NCBI GenBank assembly: GCA_014649155.1
Contig: BMSM01000001.1
Coordinates: 620,001 to 684,000, forward strand
Reading direction: 5' to 3'
From: Streptomyces griseoviridis
GTDB lineage: Bacteria > Actinomycetota > Actinomycetes > Streptomycetales > Streptomycetaceae
DNA: 64,000 bases
Part shown: piece after piece, positions 51,262 through 63,434 of the stretch
How positions within the stretch are numbered: the stretch's first letter is position 1
How the letters are laid out: every line of letters begins with the position of its first letter
Notes under the pieces: generated by a model
Told to the model about the DNA's origin: nothing
Databases searched by the model: none
What the model saw: the letters and a program-made list of their open reading frames with translations, nothing else
Program-made: the position numbers and the translations under genes

Positions 51262-52191
51262 TTGTTCTACGGCGCGATGAAGGTCACCGTCGGCGGTTCG
51301 CTGAAGCTCGCCTTCCGCCCATGGGTGGAGGGGCTGGAGCACATTCCGGCCACCGGACCCGCCATCCTGGCCAGCAACCACCTGTCCTTCTCCGACTCGT
51401 TCTTCCTGCCGGCCGTCCTCGACCGCAAGGTCACCTTCATCGCCAAGGCCGAGTACTTCAACACCCCGGGCGTGAGGGGGCGGCTGACCGCCGCCTTCTT
51501 CAAGGGCGTCGGCCAGCTCCCGGTGGACCGCTCCGGGGCGCGCGGCGCCGGTGAGGCCGCGATCAAGAGCGGCATAGAGGTACTGGAGCGCGGCGAGCTG
51601 TTCGGCATCTACCCGGAGGGCACCCGCTCGCCCGACGGCCGGCTCTACCGGGGCAAGCCGGGCGGCCTGGCCCGCGTGGCCCTCGCCACCGGTGCGCCCG
51701 TCATCCCCGTCGCCATGATCGACACCGAGAAGATCCAGCCGCCGGGCAAGGTGGTGCCCAAGCTGATGCGGCCCGGCATCCGCATCGGCAAGCCGCTGGA
51801 CTTCGCCCGCTACCAGGGCATGGAGCACGACCGCTTCGTACTGCGCGCGGTGACCGACGAGGTCATGTACGAGATCATGAAGCTCTCCGGCCAGGAGTAC
51901 GTCGACATGTACGCGACCGCCATGAAGCGGCAGCTCGCGGAGGCGGCGAAGGCCGAGAAGGAAGCGGAGAAGGAGGCGGCCAGGGCGGAGAAGGAGGCCA
52001 GGGCCGCCCTCGCCCGCGCCGAGAGGGAACAGGCCGAGAAGGAGCAGGCCGAGAAGGAGCAGGCCGAGCAGCGGGCCGCCGGGGAGCGGACCGCCGCGGG
52101 GCGCGAGGCCGGTGAGCGCGAGACCGGGACGCGCGAGGCCGGTGAGCGCCGGACCGGGGCGCGTGACGGGGACCAGAGCCCCGGGTCCTGA
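51262..52191 (+). CDS. 1-acyl-sn-glycerol-3-phosphate acyltransferase (PlsC type)
   Basis: 309 residues. Acylates lysophosphatidate to phosphatidate. The catalytic HX4D motif is in SNHLSFSDSFFLP (about 36), with PVDRSG and the substrate motif YPEGTRSPDGRLYRGKPG (about 118). The C-terminal third (about 220-309) is a Lys/Glu/Ala coiled region with repeats and is not part of the enzyme fold. I take TTG 51262 as start because GGAGG lies 7 nt upstream and the family usually begins FYGAMK; ATG 51277 is the alternative. The mycobacterial counterpart is in the same block (Rv2182c). Confidence 0.93.
   Translation: MFYGAMKVTVGGSLKLAFRPWVEGLEHIPATGPAILASNHLSFSDSFFLPAVLDRKVTFIAKAEYFNTPGVRGRLTAAFFKGVGQLPVDRSGARGAGEAAIKSGIEVLERGELFGIYPEGTRSPDGRLYRGKPGGLARVALATGAPVIPVAMIDTEKIQPPGKVVPKLMRPGIRIGKPLDFARYQGMEHDRFVLRAVTDEVMYEIMKLSGQEYVDMYATAMKRQLAEAAKAEKEAEKEAARAEKEARAALARAEREQAEKEQAEKEQAEQRAAGERTAAGREAGERETGTREAGERRTGARDGDQSPGS
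52027..52071 (+). repeat. 15-bp tandem repeat, three units, inside the PlsC gene
   Basis: Three adjoining units of GAGCAGGCCGAGAAG type (52027, 52042, 52057) encode repeated EQAEK. A second, 30-bp repeat (GCGCGAGGCCGGTGAGCGC at 52101 and 52131) follows in the same tail. Confidence 0.85.
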
Positions 52192-52218
52192 CCGGACCCG
52201 GACCGGGGGGTGGGGGAG

Positions 52219-53469
52219 ATGACCAGTCGGGAACGGGTCATGCGGATGTCGGTCGAGCAGCCGCTGTGGCGCGCGCTGACCGCGTACCGCGTGCTCGCCG
52301 TGGTGTACGCGATCGGCCTCTTCGCCACCGCCTACGGCCACTTCGTCCGCCCCTGGCTCGCCCTCGGCTACTACGCCGTCCTGGTGGCCTGGACCCTCGC
52401 CACCCTGCCCCGCGTCGCCAACGCCGCCGCCTGCACCAAGCGGTTCCTCGCCGTCGACCTCGCCGTCGCCCTCACCGGCATCCTGATCACCCCGCTCGCC
52501 GACGACCCCGGGCGCATCGCCTCCGGCGGGCCGACCCTGCCGTCGATATGGACCGCCGGCGCCGTCCTCGCCTTCGCCGTCAAGGGCGGCTGGCGCTGGG
52601 CCGCCGTCGCCTCCACCCTCGTCGCCGTCGCCAACCTGATCGAGCGCGGCAGCCCCGCCCGCGACACCGTGCACAACGTGGTGCTGGTCTGGGTCGCCTC
52701 CATCGCCATCGGCTACGTCGTCGAGGTCGCCCGCGCCTCCGAGCGCACCCTCGCCCGCGCCCTGGAGATCGAGGCGGCGACGCGCGAGCGGGAGCGCCTG
52801 GCCCGCGACATCCACGACAGCGTCCTCCAGGTCCTGGCCATGGTGCAGCGGCGCGGCGCCGTCCTCGGCGGTGAGGCGGCCGAGCTGGGCCGGATGGCCG
52901 GCGAGCAGGAGATCGCCCTGCGCACCCTCGTCTCCGGGGGCCTGGTCCCCGTCTCCCGCATCTCGGAGGACGCCGCCGACGGCGCCCTCGTCCGGGCCGT
53001 GGACGAACCCGAGGCCGAGGAGCCCGGCGTCCCCGCCGACCTGCGCGCCCTGCTCGCGCCCTACGCCGGCGCGCGGGTCAGCCTCGCCGAACCCGGGGCG
53101 CCCGTCGAACTGCCCCGGGCGGCGGCCCGCGAGGTCGCGGCGGCCGTCGGCGCCGCCCTGGACAACGTCCGCGCGCACGCCGGTGACCACGCCCGCGCCT
53201 GGCTGCTGATCGAGGACGAGCCCGACGAGGTCGTCGTCACCGTCCGCGACGACGGCCCCGGCATCCCCGAGGGCCGCCTCGCCGAGGCCGAGGGCGAGGG
53301 CCGGATGGGCGTGGCCCTGTCGATCCGGGGCCGGCTGCGCGACCTCGGCGGCTCGGCCGACCTGATCTCGGTGCCCGGCCAGGGCACCGAGGTCGAACTG
53401 AAAGTACCGAAGAACGCGCGCGTCACGGACGTGACGCGGCCACGGGGGAAGGCGGCAGGACATGGCTGA
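52219..53469 (+). CDS. macS: Sensor histidine kinase MacS
   Basis: 416 residues. Five or six membrane helices fill 20-170, with no large outside loop, as in the DUF5931 sensor region. The kinase part has the phospho-His in LARDIHDSVLQVLAMVQRRG (about 198), typical of the HisKA_3/NarX-like type, and an HATPase with ALDNVRAHAG and VRDDGPGIPEGR, ending at MGVALSIRGRLRDLGG. It strongly resembles S. coelicolor MacS, partner of MacR in morphogenesis and actinorhodin control (from memory). ATG 52219 follows a G-rich site; ATG 52240 is possible. It overlaps macR by 8 nt. Confidence 0.88.
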   Translation: MTSRERVMRMSVEQPLWRALTAYRVLAVVYAIGLFATAYGHFVRPWLALGYYAVLVAWTLATLPRVANAAACTKRFLAVDLAVALTGILITPLADDPGRIASGGPTLPSIWTAGAVLAFAVKGGWRWAAVASTLVAVANLIERGSPARDTVHNVVLVWVASIAIGYVVEVARASERTLARALEIEAATRERERLARDIHDSVLQVLAMVQRRGAVLGGEAAELGRMAGEQEIALRTLVSGGLVPVSRISEDAADGALVRAVDEPEAEEPGVPADLRALLAPYAGARVSLAEPGAPVELPRAAAREVAAAVGAALDNVRAHAGDHARAWLLIEDEPDEVVVTVRDDGPGIPEGRLAEAEGEGRMGVALSIRGRLRDLGGSADLISVPGQGTEVELKVPKNARVTDVTRPRGKAAGHG

Positions 53470-54148
53470 GCGGCACGAGCCGGCCGGGGAGATCAAGGTC
53501 ATGGTGGTCGACGACCACCCCATGTGGCGCGACGCCGTCGCCCGTGACCTGGCCGAGTCCGGTTTCGCGGTGGTCGCCACCGCGGGCGACGGCGACCAGG
53601 CCGTACGCCGGGCCCGGGCCGCCGCGCCCGACGTCCTCGTCCTCGACCTCAACCTGCCCGGCAAACCCGGCGTCCAGGTCTGCAAGGAGGTCGTCGCCGC
53701 CGACCCCCGCGTACGCGTCCTGGTGCTCTCCGCGAGCGGTGAGCACGCCGACGTGCTGGAGGCCGTGAAGTCCGGCGCCACCGGCTACCTGCTGAAGTCC
53801 GCCTCCACCGGGGAACTGCAGGACGCCGTCCGCCGCACCGCCGACGGCGACCCCGTCTTCACCCCGGGTCTGGCCGGACTCGTCCTCGGCGAGTACCGCC
53901 GCCTCGCCTCCGAACCGGCCCCCGCCCCCGACACCGGCGCACCCGGCGCGCCCCGCCTCACCGACCGGGAGACGGAGGTGCTGCGCCTGGTCGCCAAGGG
54001 CCTCAGCTACAAGCAGATCGCCGAGCGCCTCGTCATCTCCCACCGCACCGTCCAGAACCACGTCCAGAACACCCTCGGCAAGCTCCAGCTCCACAACCGC
54101 GTCGAACTCGTCCGGTACGCGATCGAACGGGGCCTGGACGACGCCTGA
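53462..54148 (+). CDS. macR: Response regulator MacR, NarL/LuxR family
   Basis: 228 residues. Receiver domain with acidic pair in VVDDHPMWRD, phospho-Asp in VLVLDLNLPGKPG (about 60), Ser in VLVLSASGEH and Lys in GYLLKSASTGE. The LuxR-type helix-turn-helix (about 160-220) reads LTDRETEVLRLVAKGLSYKQ and RTVQNHVQNTLGKLQLHNRV. ATG 53462 lies inside the end of macS, so expression is coupled. In S. coelicolor MacR activates genes for envelope proteins during development; assignment here rests on similarity and on the gene order before the dehydrogenase, trpEG and aroH. Confidence 0.9.
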   Translation: MAERHEPAGEIKVMVVDDHPMWRDAVARDLAESGFAVVATAGDGDQAVRRARAAAPDVLVLDLNLPGKPGVQVCKEVVAADPRVRVLVLSASGEHADVLEAVKSGATGYLLKSASTGELQDAVRRTADGDPVFTPGLAGLVLGEYRRLASEPAPAPDTGAPGAPRLTDRETEVLRLVAKGLSYKQIAERLVISHRTVQNHVQNTLGKLQLHNRVELVRYAIERGLDDA

Positions 54149-54210
54149 CCCGCCCGCCTGGGCCCGGCGGGGTGCCGTCCGGCCGAGCGGCACCGCCCTG
54201 CCGGGCCCCC

Positions 54211-54216
54211 TATATT
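54211..54216 (+). promoter_or_regulatory. Candidate -10 box (TATATT) of the dehydrogenase gene
   Basis: TATATT is a strong -10 in this GC-rich DNA, 37 nt before GTG 54253. No clear -35 is visible. Confidence 0.4.
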
Positions 54217-55199
54217 CGGGAGCACCAGCCCAGCGAGACGGGAGCGGCCCTCGTGGAGATCCTCGCCTTCGGAGTGCAAGCCGACGAGCAGCCCCTCATC
54301 GAGGGGGCCTTCGCGGGCCGCGCCGAGGTCCGCTGCCTGGACGTCTTCCTCAACGAGGACACCGCCCCCATCGCCGCCGGGCACGAGATCGTCTCCTCCT
54401 CCGTCAACGCCGACCTCGGCGCCTCCGTCCTGGAGATCCTCAGCGCCGGCGGCACCCGGATGGTCGCCCAGCGCTCCACCGGCTTCAACAACATCGACCT
54501 GGAGACCGCCGAGCGCCTCGGCCTCACCGTCGCCCGGGTGTCGTCCTACTCCCCGTACTCGGTCGCCGAGTTCGCCTGGGCGCTCGCCCTGGCCGTCGAC
54601 CGCCGTGTGGTACGCGCCTCCAACCGCACCCGCGACTTCGACTTCCGCCTCCAGGGCCTGATGGGCCGCGACCTGCACGGCCGCACCGCCGGTGTCCTCG
54701 GCACCGGCAGGATCGGCGCCGCCTTCGCCCGCATCGCCCACGGCTTCGGCATGCGCCTGCTCGGCTGGGACGTCACCGAGAACCCCGCCTGCCGGGAGCT
54801 GGGCATGACGTACGTCCCCAAGGACGAGCTGCTCGCCGAGTCCGACCTGCTCACCCTGCACGTCCCCCTCATGCCCGGGACCCGGCACCTGATCGACGCC
54901 GCCGCGCTGAAGGCGATGCGCGACGACGCGATCCTGGTCAACACCAGCCGCGGCGGCCTCGTCGACACCGCCGCCCTCGTCGGAGAGCTGCGCGCCGGCC
55001 GCTTCACGGGCGTCGGCCTGGACGTGTACGAGGCGGAGGCGGGCCTGTTCTTCCTCGACAAGTCGCTCACGGCCGTCGAGGACGACACCCTGGCCCGCCT
55101 CGTCACCTTCCCGAACGTCCTGGTCACCTCGCACCAGGCGTACTACACCGAGGACGCCGTCGGGCAGATCGTCGACGCCACGGTGGGCAACGTCCTGGA

Positions 55200-58689
<3,490 letters not shown>

Positions 58690-58714
58690 GGAGTGTCCGT
58701 TCGCGGGCGTGAAT

Positions 58715-58754
58715 GGGGCGCGGGTCACATGCGATCCGCGCCCCTCTCCCTTTT
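58715..58754 (+). terminator. Intrinsic terminator after aroH
   Basis: GGGGCGCGG (58715) pairs with CCGCGCCCC (58736) around a 12-nt loop, followed by TCTCCCTTTT. Starts 26 nt after the aroH stop. Confidence 0.75.
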
Positions 58755-58773
58755 ACGTCACCTGCGGGATGGG

Positions 58774-58797
58774 TAAGGTTAGGTTTGCCTCACCGGC
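58774..58797 (+). promoter_or_regulatory. Iron box (IdeR/DmdR1 type) over the bfd promoter
   Basis: TTAGGTTTGCCTCACCGGC (58779-58797) matches 13 of 19 positions of the iron-box consensus TTAGGTTAGGCTAACCTAA. It overlaps a -10-like TAAGGT (58774-58779) with TTTTAC 17 nt upstream. Iron-loaded DmdR/IdeR would repress bfd. Confidence 0.7.
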
Positions 58798-58843
58798 GCA
58801 GTCGGTAGGGCATGACCCTGACCCCGCCCGGGAGGTGAACCGC

Positions 58844-59071
58844 GTGTTCGTCTGCTCTTGCTTCGGTGTGACCGAGGAACAGGTGAGGGCCCACGCGGAC
58901 GCCGGTGCCTGCACGCCCCGGCAGATCGCCTCCGCCTGCAAGGCCGGCACCGACTGCGGCGGTTGTGTGCGGCGCATCCAGGCCCTGCTCGGCCGGGGTG
59001 CCTGCCCCCGCCGGGAGCTGATCGAGACGGGCCGGCCGCCGCTCGCGGCGGAGCTGCCCGAAGCCGCCTAG
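58844..59071 (+). CDS. bfd: Bacterioferritin-associated ferredoxin Bfd
   Basis: 75 residues. [2Fe-2S] BFD-like domain with ligands in FVCSCFGVTEEQ and KAGTDCGGCVRRIQALL (C-x-C and C-x2-C). Reduces bacterioferritin to release stored iron. I chose GTG 58844, 7 nt after GGAGGT, over GTG 58835, which lies within that site. An iron box upstream suggests induction under iron starvation. It converges on bfr with 10 nt between stops, the natural partner. Confidence 0.94.
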   Translation: MFVCSCFGVTEEQVRAHADAGACTPRQIASACKAGTDCGGCVRRIQALLGRGACPRRELIETGRPPLAAELPEAA

Positions 59072-59081
59072 CCGGTACGGC

Positions 59082-59600
59082 TCAGTACTTCTTGAAGCCG
59101 TCGGTGCCCGGCCCCGACGAGTCCGGCTGGCTCTGCTCGATCACCGTCGACAGGTACAGCGACTCGCCCAGCTTCTCGATCAGTTCGAGCTGGGTGTCGA
59201 GGTAGTCGATGTGGTGCTCCTCGTCGGCCAGGATCGCCTCGAAGACGTTCGCGGACGTGATGTCGTTCTTGTTGCGCATCACCTCGATGCCCCGGCGCAG
59301 CCGGTCGATGGCCTCGACCTCGATCTCCCGGTCGGCCTGGAACATCTCGGTGACCGTCTGCCCGACCCGGACGTGGAAGAGCCGCTGGTAGTTCGGCAGC
59401 CCGTCCAGGAGCAGGATGCGGTCGGTCAGGATCTCCGCGTGCCGCATCTCGTCGAAGGACTCGTGGCGGGTGTACTTGGCGAGCTTGGTCCAGCCCTTGT
59501 GGTCCTGCAGCTTCGAGTGCAGGAAGTACTGGTTGATCGCGGTCAGCTCGGCGGTCAGCTGCTCGTTGAGGAATTCGATGACCTCGGGGTCGCCCTGCAT
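59082..59600 (-). CDS. bfr: Bacterioferritin
   Basis: 172 residues, four-helix ferritin fold. The heme-binding Met52 lies in ESFDEMRHAEILTDR, and the ferroxidase ligands Glu18, Glu51, His54, Glu94, Glu127 and His130 can be placed (LTAELTAINQYF, FDEMRHAE, AIDRLRRG region, ADEEHHIDYLD). Forms a 24-mer iron store. The last 14 residues (SQPDSSGPGTDGFKKY) extend past the usual end. GGAAGGAG precedes ATG 59600. A tandem 19-bp repeat lies 70-110 nt upstream and may be its operator. Confidence 0.97.
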   Translation of the reverse strand: MQGDPEVIEFLNEQLTAELTAINQYFLHSKLQDHKGWTKLAKYTRHESFDEMRHAEILTDRILLLDGLPNYQRLFHVRVGQTVTEMFQADREIEVEAIDRLRRGIEVMRNKNDITSANVFEAILADEEHHIDYLDTQLELIEKLGESLYLSTVIEQSQPDSSGPGTDGFKKY

Positions 59601-59670
59601 CGCAGAGGCTCCTTCCGCACGGGAACTGGCAGGTTGCGCCGCATGATTGCATTGCTTTCGAAGATCGTCC

Positions 59671-59717
59671 AGTAAGTCTGAGCTTAGTAAGTAAGTCCTG
59701 GCTTAGTCCCTTTAGTC
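59671..59717. repeat. 19-bp tandem dyad repeat upstream of bfr
   Basis: Two units, 59671-59689 and 59690-59708, agree at 15 of 19 positions, each with AGTAAGTC then GCTTAGT; a partial third (TTTAGTC) ends at 59717. Each unit is itself an imperfect inverted repeat (A-x-TAAG / CTTA-x-T). The region is AT-rich for this DNA. Looks like a multi-site operator in the bfr / oxidoreductase gap. Confidence 0.6.
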
Positions 59718-59801
59718 GGTTCAGTTGTTTTTCGCCGGTTTCCGGGGAACGGTAAAAGGGCCCGTTCCGGGACATCGGCCTCGGTCTGTCAGGATGGAGG
59801 C

Positions 59802-60449
59802 ATGGGTCATCCGGTGGGACACGAGTCGGGAGAGGGCGCTTCACGAGGGGCCGCGCAGCCCGATCTCCCGCCGGGGCAGCGCCTCCAGCGCGGCTGGCCG
59901 GTGACGCACTACGGACCGGTGCCGAAGTTCCGGCCCGAGCGCTGGGAGTTCCGGGTCTTCGGGGCCACCGCCGACGGCGCGAAGCACACCTGGAACCACG
60001 AAGAGTTCACGGCGCTGCCGTACACCACCGTCGTGGGCGATCTGCACTGCGTGACGAAGTTCAGCATGGTCGGCGCCGAGTGGGGCGGCATTCCGGCCCG
60101 CACCCTCCTGGACATCGCCCCGCCCGCCCCGTCCGTCACCCATGTGATGGTGTGGGCGGAGTACGGCTTCAGCTCCAATCTGCGGCTTGCGGACTTCGCC
60201 GCCGAGCGCACGCTCTTCGCCACCCACAAGGACGGCGAACTGCTCACCGCCGAGCACGGCTTCCCGCTGCGGCTGGTCGTCCCGCACCTGTACGCGTGGA
60301 AAGGGCCCAAATGGGTCCGCGGGGTCGAGTACATGACCGCCGACCGGCGCGGCTTCTGGGAGGAGCGCGGCTACCACAACATCGGCGACCCCTGGCGGGA
60401 GCAGCGCTACTCCTACCAGGAGGAACCGGGGGACGGCCCGGTGGCCTGA
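59802..60449 (+). CDS. Sulfite-oxidase-like molybdopterin oxidoreductase
   Basis: 215 residues, the compact Mo-cofactor domain of the SuoX/MsrP (YedY) family. HYGPVPKFRPERWEFRVFG opens the fold; the Mo-coordinating Cys is in GDLHCVTKFSMVGAEWGGI (about 88), and the end carries YAWKGPKWVRGVEYM, typical of the family. No Tat signal and no heme or dimer domain are visible, so a cytoplasmic enzyme of unknown substrate. GGATGGAGG precedes ATG 59802. It converges on the endonuclease IV gene with 10 nt between stops. Confidence 0.92.
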   Translation: MGHPVGHESGEGASRGAAQPDLPPGQRLQRGWPVTHYGPVPKFRPERWEFRVFGATADGAKHTWNHEEFTALPYTTVVGDLHCVTKFSMVGAEWGGIPARTLLDIAPPAPSVTHVMVWAEYGFSSNLRLADFAAERTLFATHKDGELLTAEHGFPLRLVVPHLYAWKGPKWVRGVEYMTADRRGFWEERGYHNIGDPWREQRYSYQEEPGDGPVA

Positions 60450-60459
60450 ACCCGCCCGC

Positions 60460-61347
60460 TCAGCCGTCCCGCAGCCTCTTCAGCCGCGCCACGTCCGCCG
60501 CGTGCCCCTCCTTGCCCCCGGGGGTCTCGATGACCAGGGGGACGCCGGCGGTCGCGGGGTGGGTCATCAGCGCCCGGAACGGGTCCTCGCCGATGTGACC
60601 GGCGCCGATGTTGGCGTGCCGGTCCTTGTGGGCGCCCACCACGTCCTGGGAGTCGTTGGCGTGGATCAGCCTCAGCCGGCCCTCACCCACCGTGCCGACC
60701 AGCAGGTCGAGGGTCTGGTGGGCGCCCGCCGGGCCGGTCAGGTCGTGTCCGGCGGCGAAGATGTGGCAGGTGTCCAGGCAGACGCCCAGCTTCGGATGGG
60801 CGTCCAGCGCCTCGAAGTAGGGGCCGAAGTCCCAGGTCCGGGAGCACAGCGAGGCGCCCTGCCCGGCGGTCGACTCCAGCAGCAGCCAGGGATCGTCGTC
60901 GTGGGTCAGTTCCTCCAGCAGCGGCAGCAGCCGCTCCCGTACCTGCCTCAGGGCCACCGCCCGGTCCCGGCCGCCGGTCGCGCTGCCGGTGTGCACGACC
61001 ACGCCGAGCGCGCCGATCTCCCGGCCCCGGCGCAGCGAGTGCCGCAGCGACTCCACCGACCGCTCCACGGTCGCCTCGGTGTGCGAGCCGAAGTTGATCA
61101 GGTACGGGGCGTGCACCCACGCGGTGACCGACTCCTCGGCGCAGGCCGAGCGGAACGCCTCGTCCTGCCGGGGGTTCCCGGCCGGGGTGGCCCACCCGCG
61201 CGGGTTGGCGACGAAGACCTGCACGGCCTCGGCCTTCAGATCACGGGCGTACGGCAGTCCTACGGAGTGCAGGCCCCCGGCGACGGGGACGTGGGCGCCC
61301 ACGGGGTTGCGGGGCGCGGCGGGGGAGGGGGAAGGTGCGGTGCTCAT
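60460..61347 (-). CDS. nfo: Endonuclease IV (AP endonuclease, Nfo family)
   Basis: 295 residues, TIM-barrel with a three-zinc site. Motifs in order: GAHVPVAGGL, VHAPYLINFGS, VVHTGSATGGRD, LLLESTAGQG, GVCLDTCHIFAAGHDL, RLIHANDSQDVVG, DRHANIGAGHIGEDPFR and VIETPGGKEGH. Cleaves DNA at abasic sites in base excision repair. ATG 61347 is taken as start; the first 15 residues are Pro/Ser rich and not conserved-looking, so a later start is possible. It follows the PASTA kinase gene on the same strand after 52 nt. Confidence 0.95.
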   Translation of the reverse strand: MSTAPSPSPAAPRNPVGAHVPVAGGLHSVGLPYARDLKAEAVQVFVANPRGWATPAGNPRQDEAFRSACAEESVTAWVHAPYLINFGSHTEATVERSVESLRHSLRRGREIGALGVVVHTGSATGGRDRAVALRQVRERLLPLLEELTHDDDPWLLLESTAGQGASLCSRTWDFGPYFEALDAHPKLGVCLDTCHIFAAGHDLTGPAGAHQTLDLLVGTVGEGRLRLIHANDSQDVVGAHKDRHANIGAGHIGEDPFRALMTHPATAGVPLVIETPGGKEGHAADVARLKRLRDG

Positions 61348-61399
61348 CTCCCGACCCAGGATGCCAGGCGGCGGCGCGGCACCCCGGGCCAGGGGCGGG

Positions 61400-63331
61400 T
61401 CAGCGGATGGTGAGGGTGATGGTGGAGCCCTTGGGCGCGGTCTCGCCGCCCTCGACGGACTGGCTCTTGACGGTGTCGCCGAACAGGCCGAGCAGCCCGC
61501 GGTCCTCCTCGGTCTCGAAGCCGGCCGCCTCCAGCTCCCGCCGGGCGTCGTCCACGCTCTCCCCGGTGACGTCCGGGACCTCGATCCGCTCCGGCCCCTT
61601 GGAGACCGTCAGCGTCACGGTGTCGCCCTCGGCGACCCGCGTGCCGTCACCCGGGGTCTGCCGGGCCACCTGACCCGCGTCGTAGTCGTCGGAGGTCACC
61701 CGCCCGGCCGCGACCTTCACCTTCAGGCCGGCCCCGGTCAGTTCCGCCCGCGCGTCGGCCAGGTCGTCCCCGGTGACGTCCGGGACGTCTACCGCGCGGC
61801 CCTTGCTGACGGTGAGGGCGACCGCCGATCCGGCGCGCACGGTGGTGCCCGCCTTCGGCTCCGTGGAGACCACGAAGCCCTCGGGGACGTCCTCGCTGAA
61901 CGCCTCGGTGACCATGCCGGGCTCCAGGCCGTCCGCATCGAGGACCGACCTGGCCCGGTCCAGCCGGTAACCCGACAGGTCGTCCAGCTTCACCGTCGCG
62001 GGGCCGTCGGAGAGGGTGAGCGAGACCGCGTCGTGGTTCCTGATCCGGGTGCCGGTGTCCGGGTCGGTGCTGATGACCGCCCCGCGCTCGACGGTGTCGC
62101 TGTGGGCGTGCCTGATCTCGCCGACGTCCAGCCCGGCCCGCTCCAGGCGGTCCCTGGCCTGCGCCTCGGTCTTCTCCAGCAGCGGCGGGACCTCGGTGAA
62201 CTGGCCCGAGTTGATGTACCAGACGCCCGCGCCGACGCCGAGCGCCAGCAGGACGGCGACGACGACCGCCAGCGGGCCGCGCCGCGGTCCGGGACGGCGC
62301 CGCGCGGGCGGCGGGGTCTCCAGCCTGCTGGTGCGGTCGTAGCCGTCCCCGGCGGCGGGCTCCTCGTCCCCGTCCACCGGCAGCGGACGGACCAGGGGCA
62401 GCGACCGGGGGAGGACGCTCGTCCGGTCCTCCGCGGTGTCGTGCGCCCCGGACAGCGCCTGCGGCGGTACGGCGTCCAGCTGGGCGTCGGTGAGCGCGGC
62501 GCGGGCCCGGCGGGTCTCGCCGAGCAGCGCCACGGCGTCGTGCGGGCGGATCCCGGCGTTGCGGGCCGTCGCCGACGCCACCAGGGCGTCCAGCTCGTAC
62601 GCCAGGTCCGGTACGGCGGCGGAGGGCGGCGGCACGTCCTCGTTGAGGTGCTGGTACAGGACCTGGGCGGGGGAGTCGCCGCGATGGGGCCTGGCGCCGG
62701 TCAGCATCTCGAACAGGACCACTCCGCACGCGTAGACGTCGACGCGGGGGTCGGCGGTGCCGTGCTCGATCTGCTCGGGCGCCAGGTAGGAGACGGTGCC
62801 GAGGACCGCGCCGGTGGTGCTGGTGACCGTGTTGACCGCCCGGACCAGGCCGAAGTCGGCGACCTTGACCCGGCCGTCGTCGCCGATCAGCACGTTCTCC
62901 GGCTTCATGTCGCGGTGGACGAACCCCGCGCGGTGCGCGGCGCCGAGCGCGGCCAGCACCGGCTCCAGGATGTCCAGCGCCGCCCGGGGCTGGAGCGCCC
63001 CGCGCTCGCGCAGCACGTCACGCAGGGTGCATCCGGAGACGTACTCCATGGCCAGGTAGACGTAGTCCCCGTCGGTGCCCTGGTCGAAGACCTGGACCAC
63101 ATTGGGGTGGGCGAGCCGGGCGACCGACTTGGCCTCGCGGATGAACCGCTCGACGAAGGTGCCGTCCGCCGCGAGCGTCGGGTGCATCACCTTCAGCGCG
63201 AGCACACGGTCCAGGCGGGTGTCCACGGCCCGGTAGACCGTGGCCATCCCGCCGACCGCGATCCGCGCGTCGACGCGGTACCGGCCGTCGAGCCGCTGCC
63301 CGACCAGAGGGTCCTGAAGGGTCGTGTCCAC
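61400..63331 (-). CDS. PASTA-domain Ser/Thr protein kinase (PknL/PkaF type)
   Basis: 643 residues. Kinase domain (about 10-275): GGMATVYRAVD, catalytic FVHRDMKPENVLIG, DFGLVRAVNTVTST and TVSYLAPEQIEHG. A juxtamembrane segment leads to one membrane helix (about 330-350, VVVAVLLALGVGAGVWYI). Four extracellular PASTA domains follow (about 360-643) for sensing muropeptides or cell-wall precursors. GTG 63331 is chosen; a longer frame adds 27 non-family residues. In mycobacteria pknL likewise lies near a class II DAHP synthase. A TAGACT box 7 nt upstream suggests a leaderless mRNA. Confidence 0.95.
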   Translation of the reverse strand: MDTTLQDPLVGQRLDGRYRVDARIAVGGMATVYRAVDTRLDRVLALKVMHPTLAADGTFVERFIREAKSVARLAHPNVVQVFDQGTDGDYVYLAMEYVSGCTLRDVLRERGALQPRAALDILEPVLAALGAAHRAGFVHRDMKPENVLIGDDGRVKVADFGLVRAVNTVTSTTGAVLGTVSYLAPEQIEHGTADPRVDVYACGVVLFEMLTGARPHRGDSPAQVLYQHLNEDVPPPSAAVPDLAYELDALVASATARNAGIRPHDAVALLGETRRARAALTDAQLDAVPPQALSGAHDTAEDRTSVLPRSLPLVRPLPVDGDEEPAAGDGYDRTSRLETPPPARRRPGPRRGPLAVVVAVLLALGVGAGVWYINSGQFTEVPPLLEKTEAQARDRLERAGLDVGEIRHAHSDTVERGAVISTDPDTGTRIRNHDAVSLTLSDGPATVKLDDLSGYRLDRARSVLDADGLEPGMVTEAFSEDVPEGFVVSTEPKAGTTVRAGSAVALTVSKGRAVDVPDVTGDDLADARAELTGAGLKVKVAAGRVTSDDYDAGQVARQTPGDGTRVAEGDTVTLTVSKGPERIEVPDVTGESVDDARRELEAAGFETEEDRGLLGLFGDTVKSQSVEGGETAPKGSTITLTIR

Positions 63332-63338
63332 GCAGGTG

Positions 63339-63344
63339 AGTCTA
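63339..63344 (-). promoter_or_regulatory. Candidate -10 box (TAGACT) for a leaderless kinase mRNA
   Basis: On the minus strand TAGACT ends 7 nt before GTG 63331; the sequence between (CACCTGC) has no Shine-Dalgarno. Inferred. Confidence 0.4.
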
Positions 63345-63434
63345 CGAGCCGTCGCTGACGGAGGGCTGGGGAAGGCGGGACCCCGCGCGCTACCGCGGCA
63401 CGGCTGTGACACACTCCACGCGTCGTGGCCCGGG

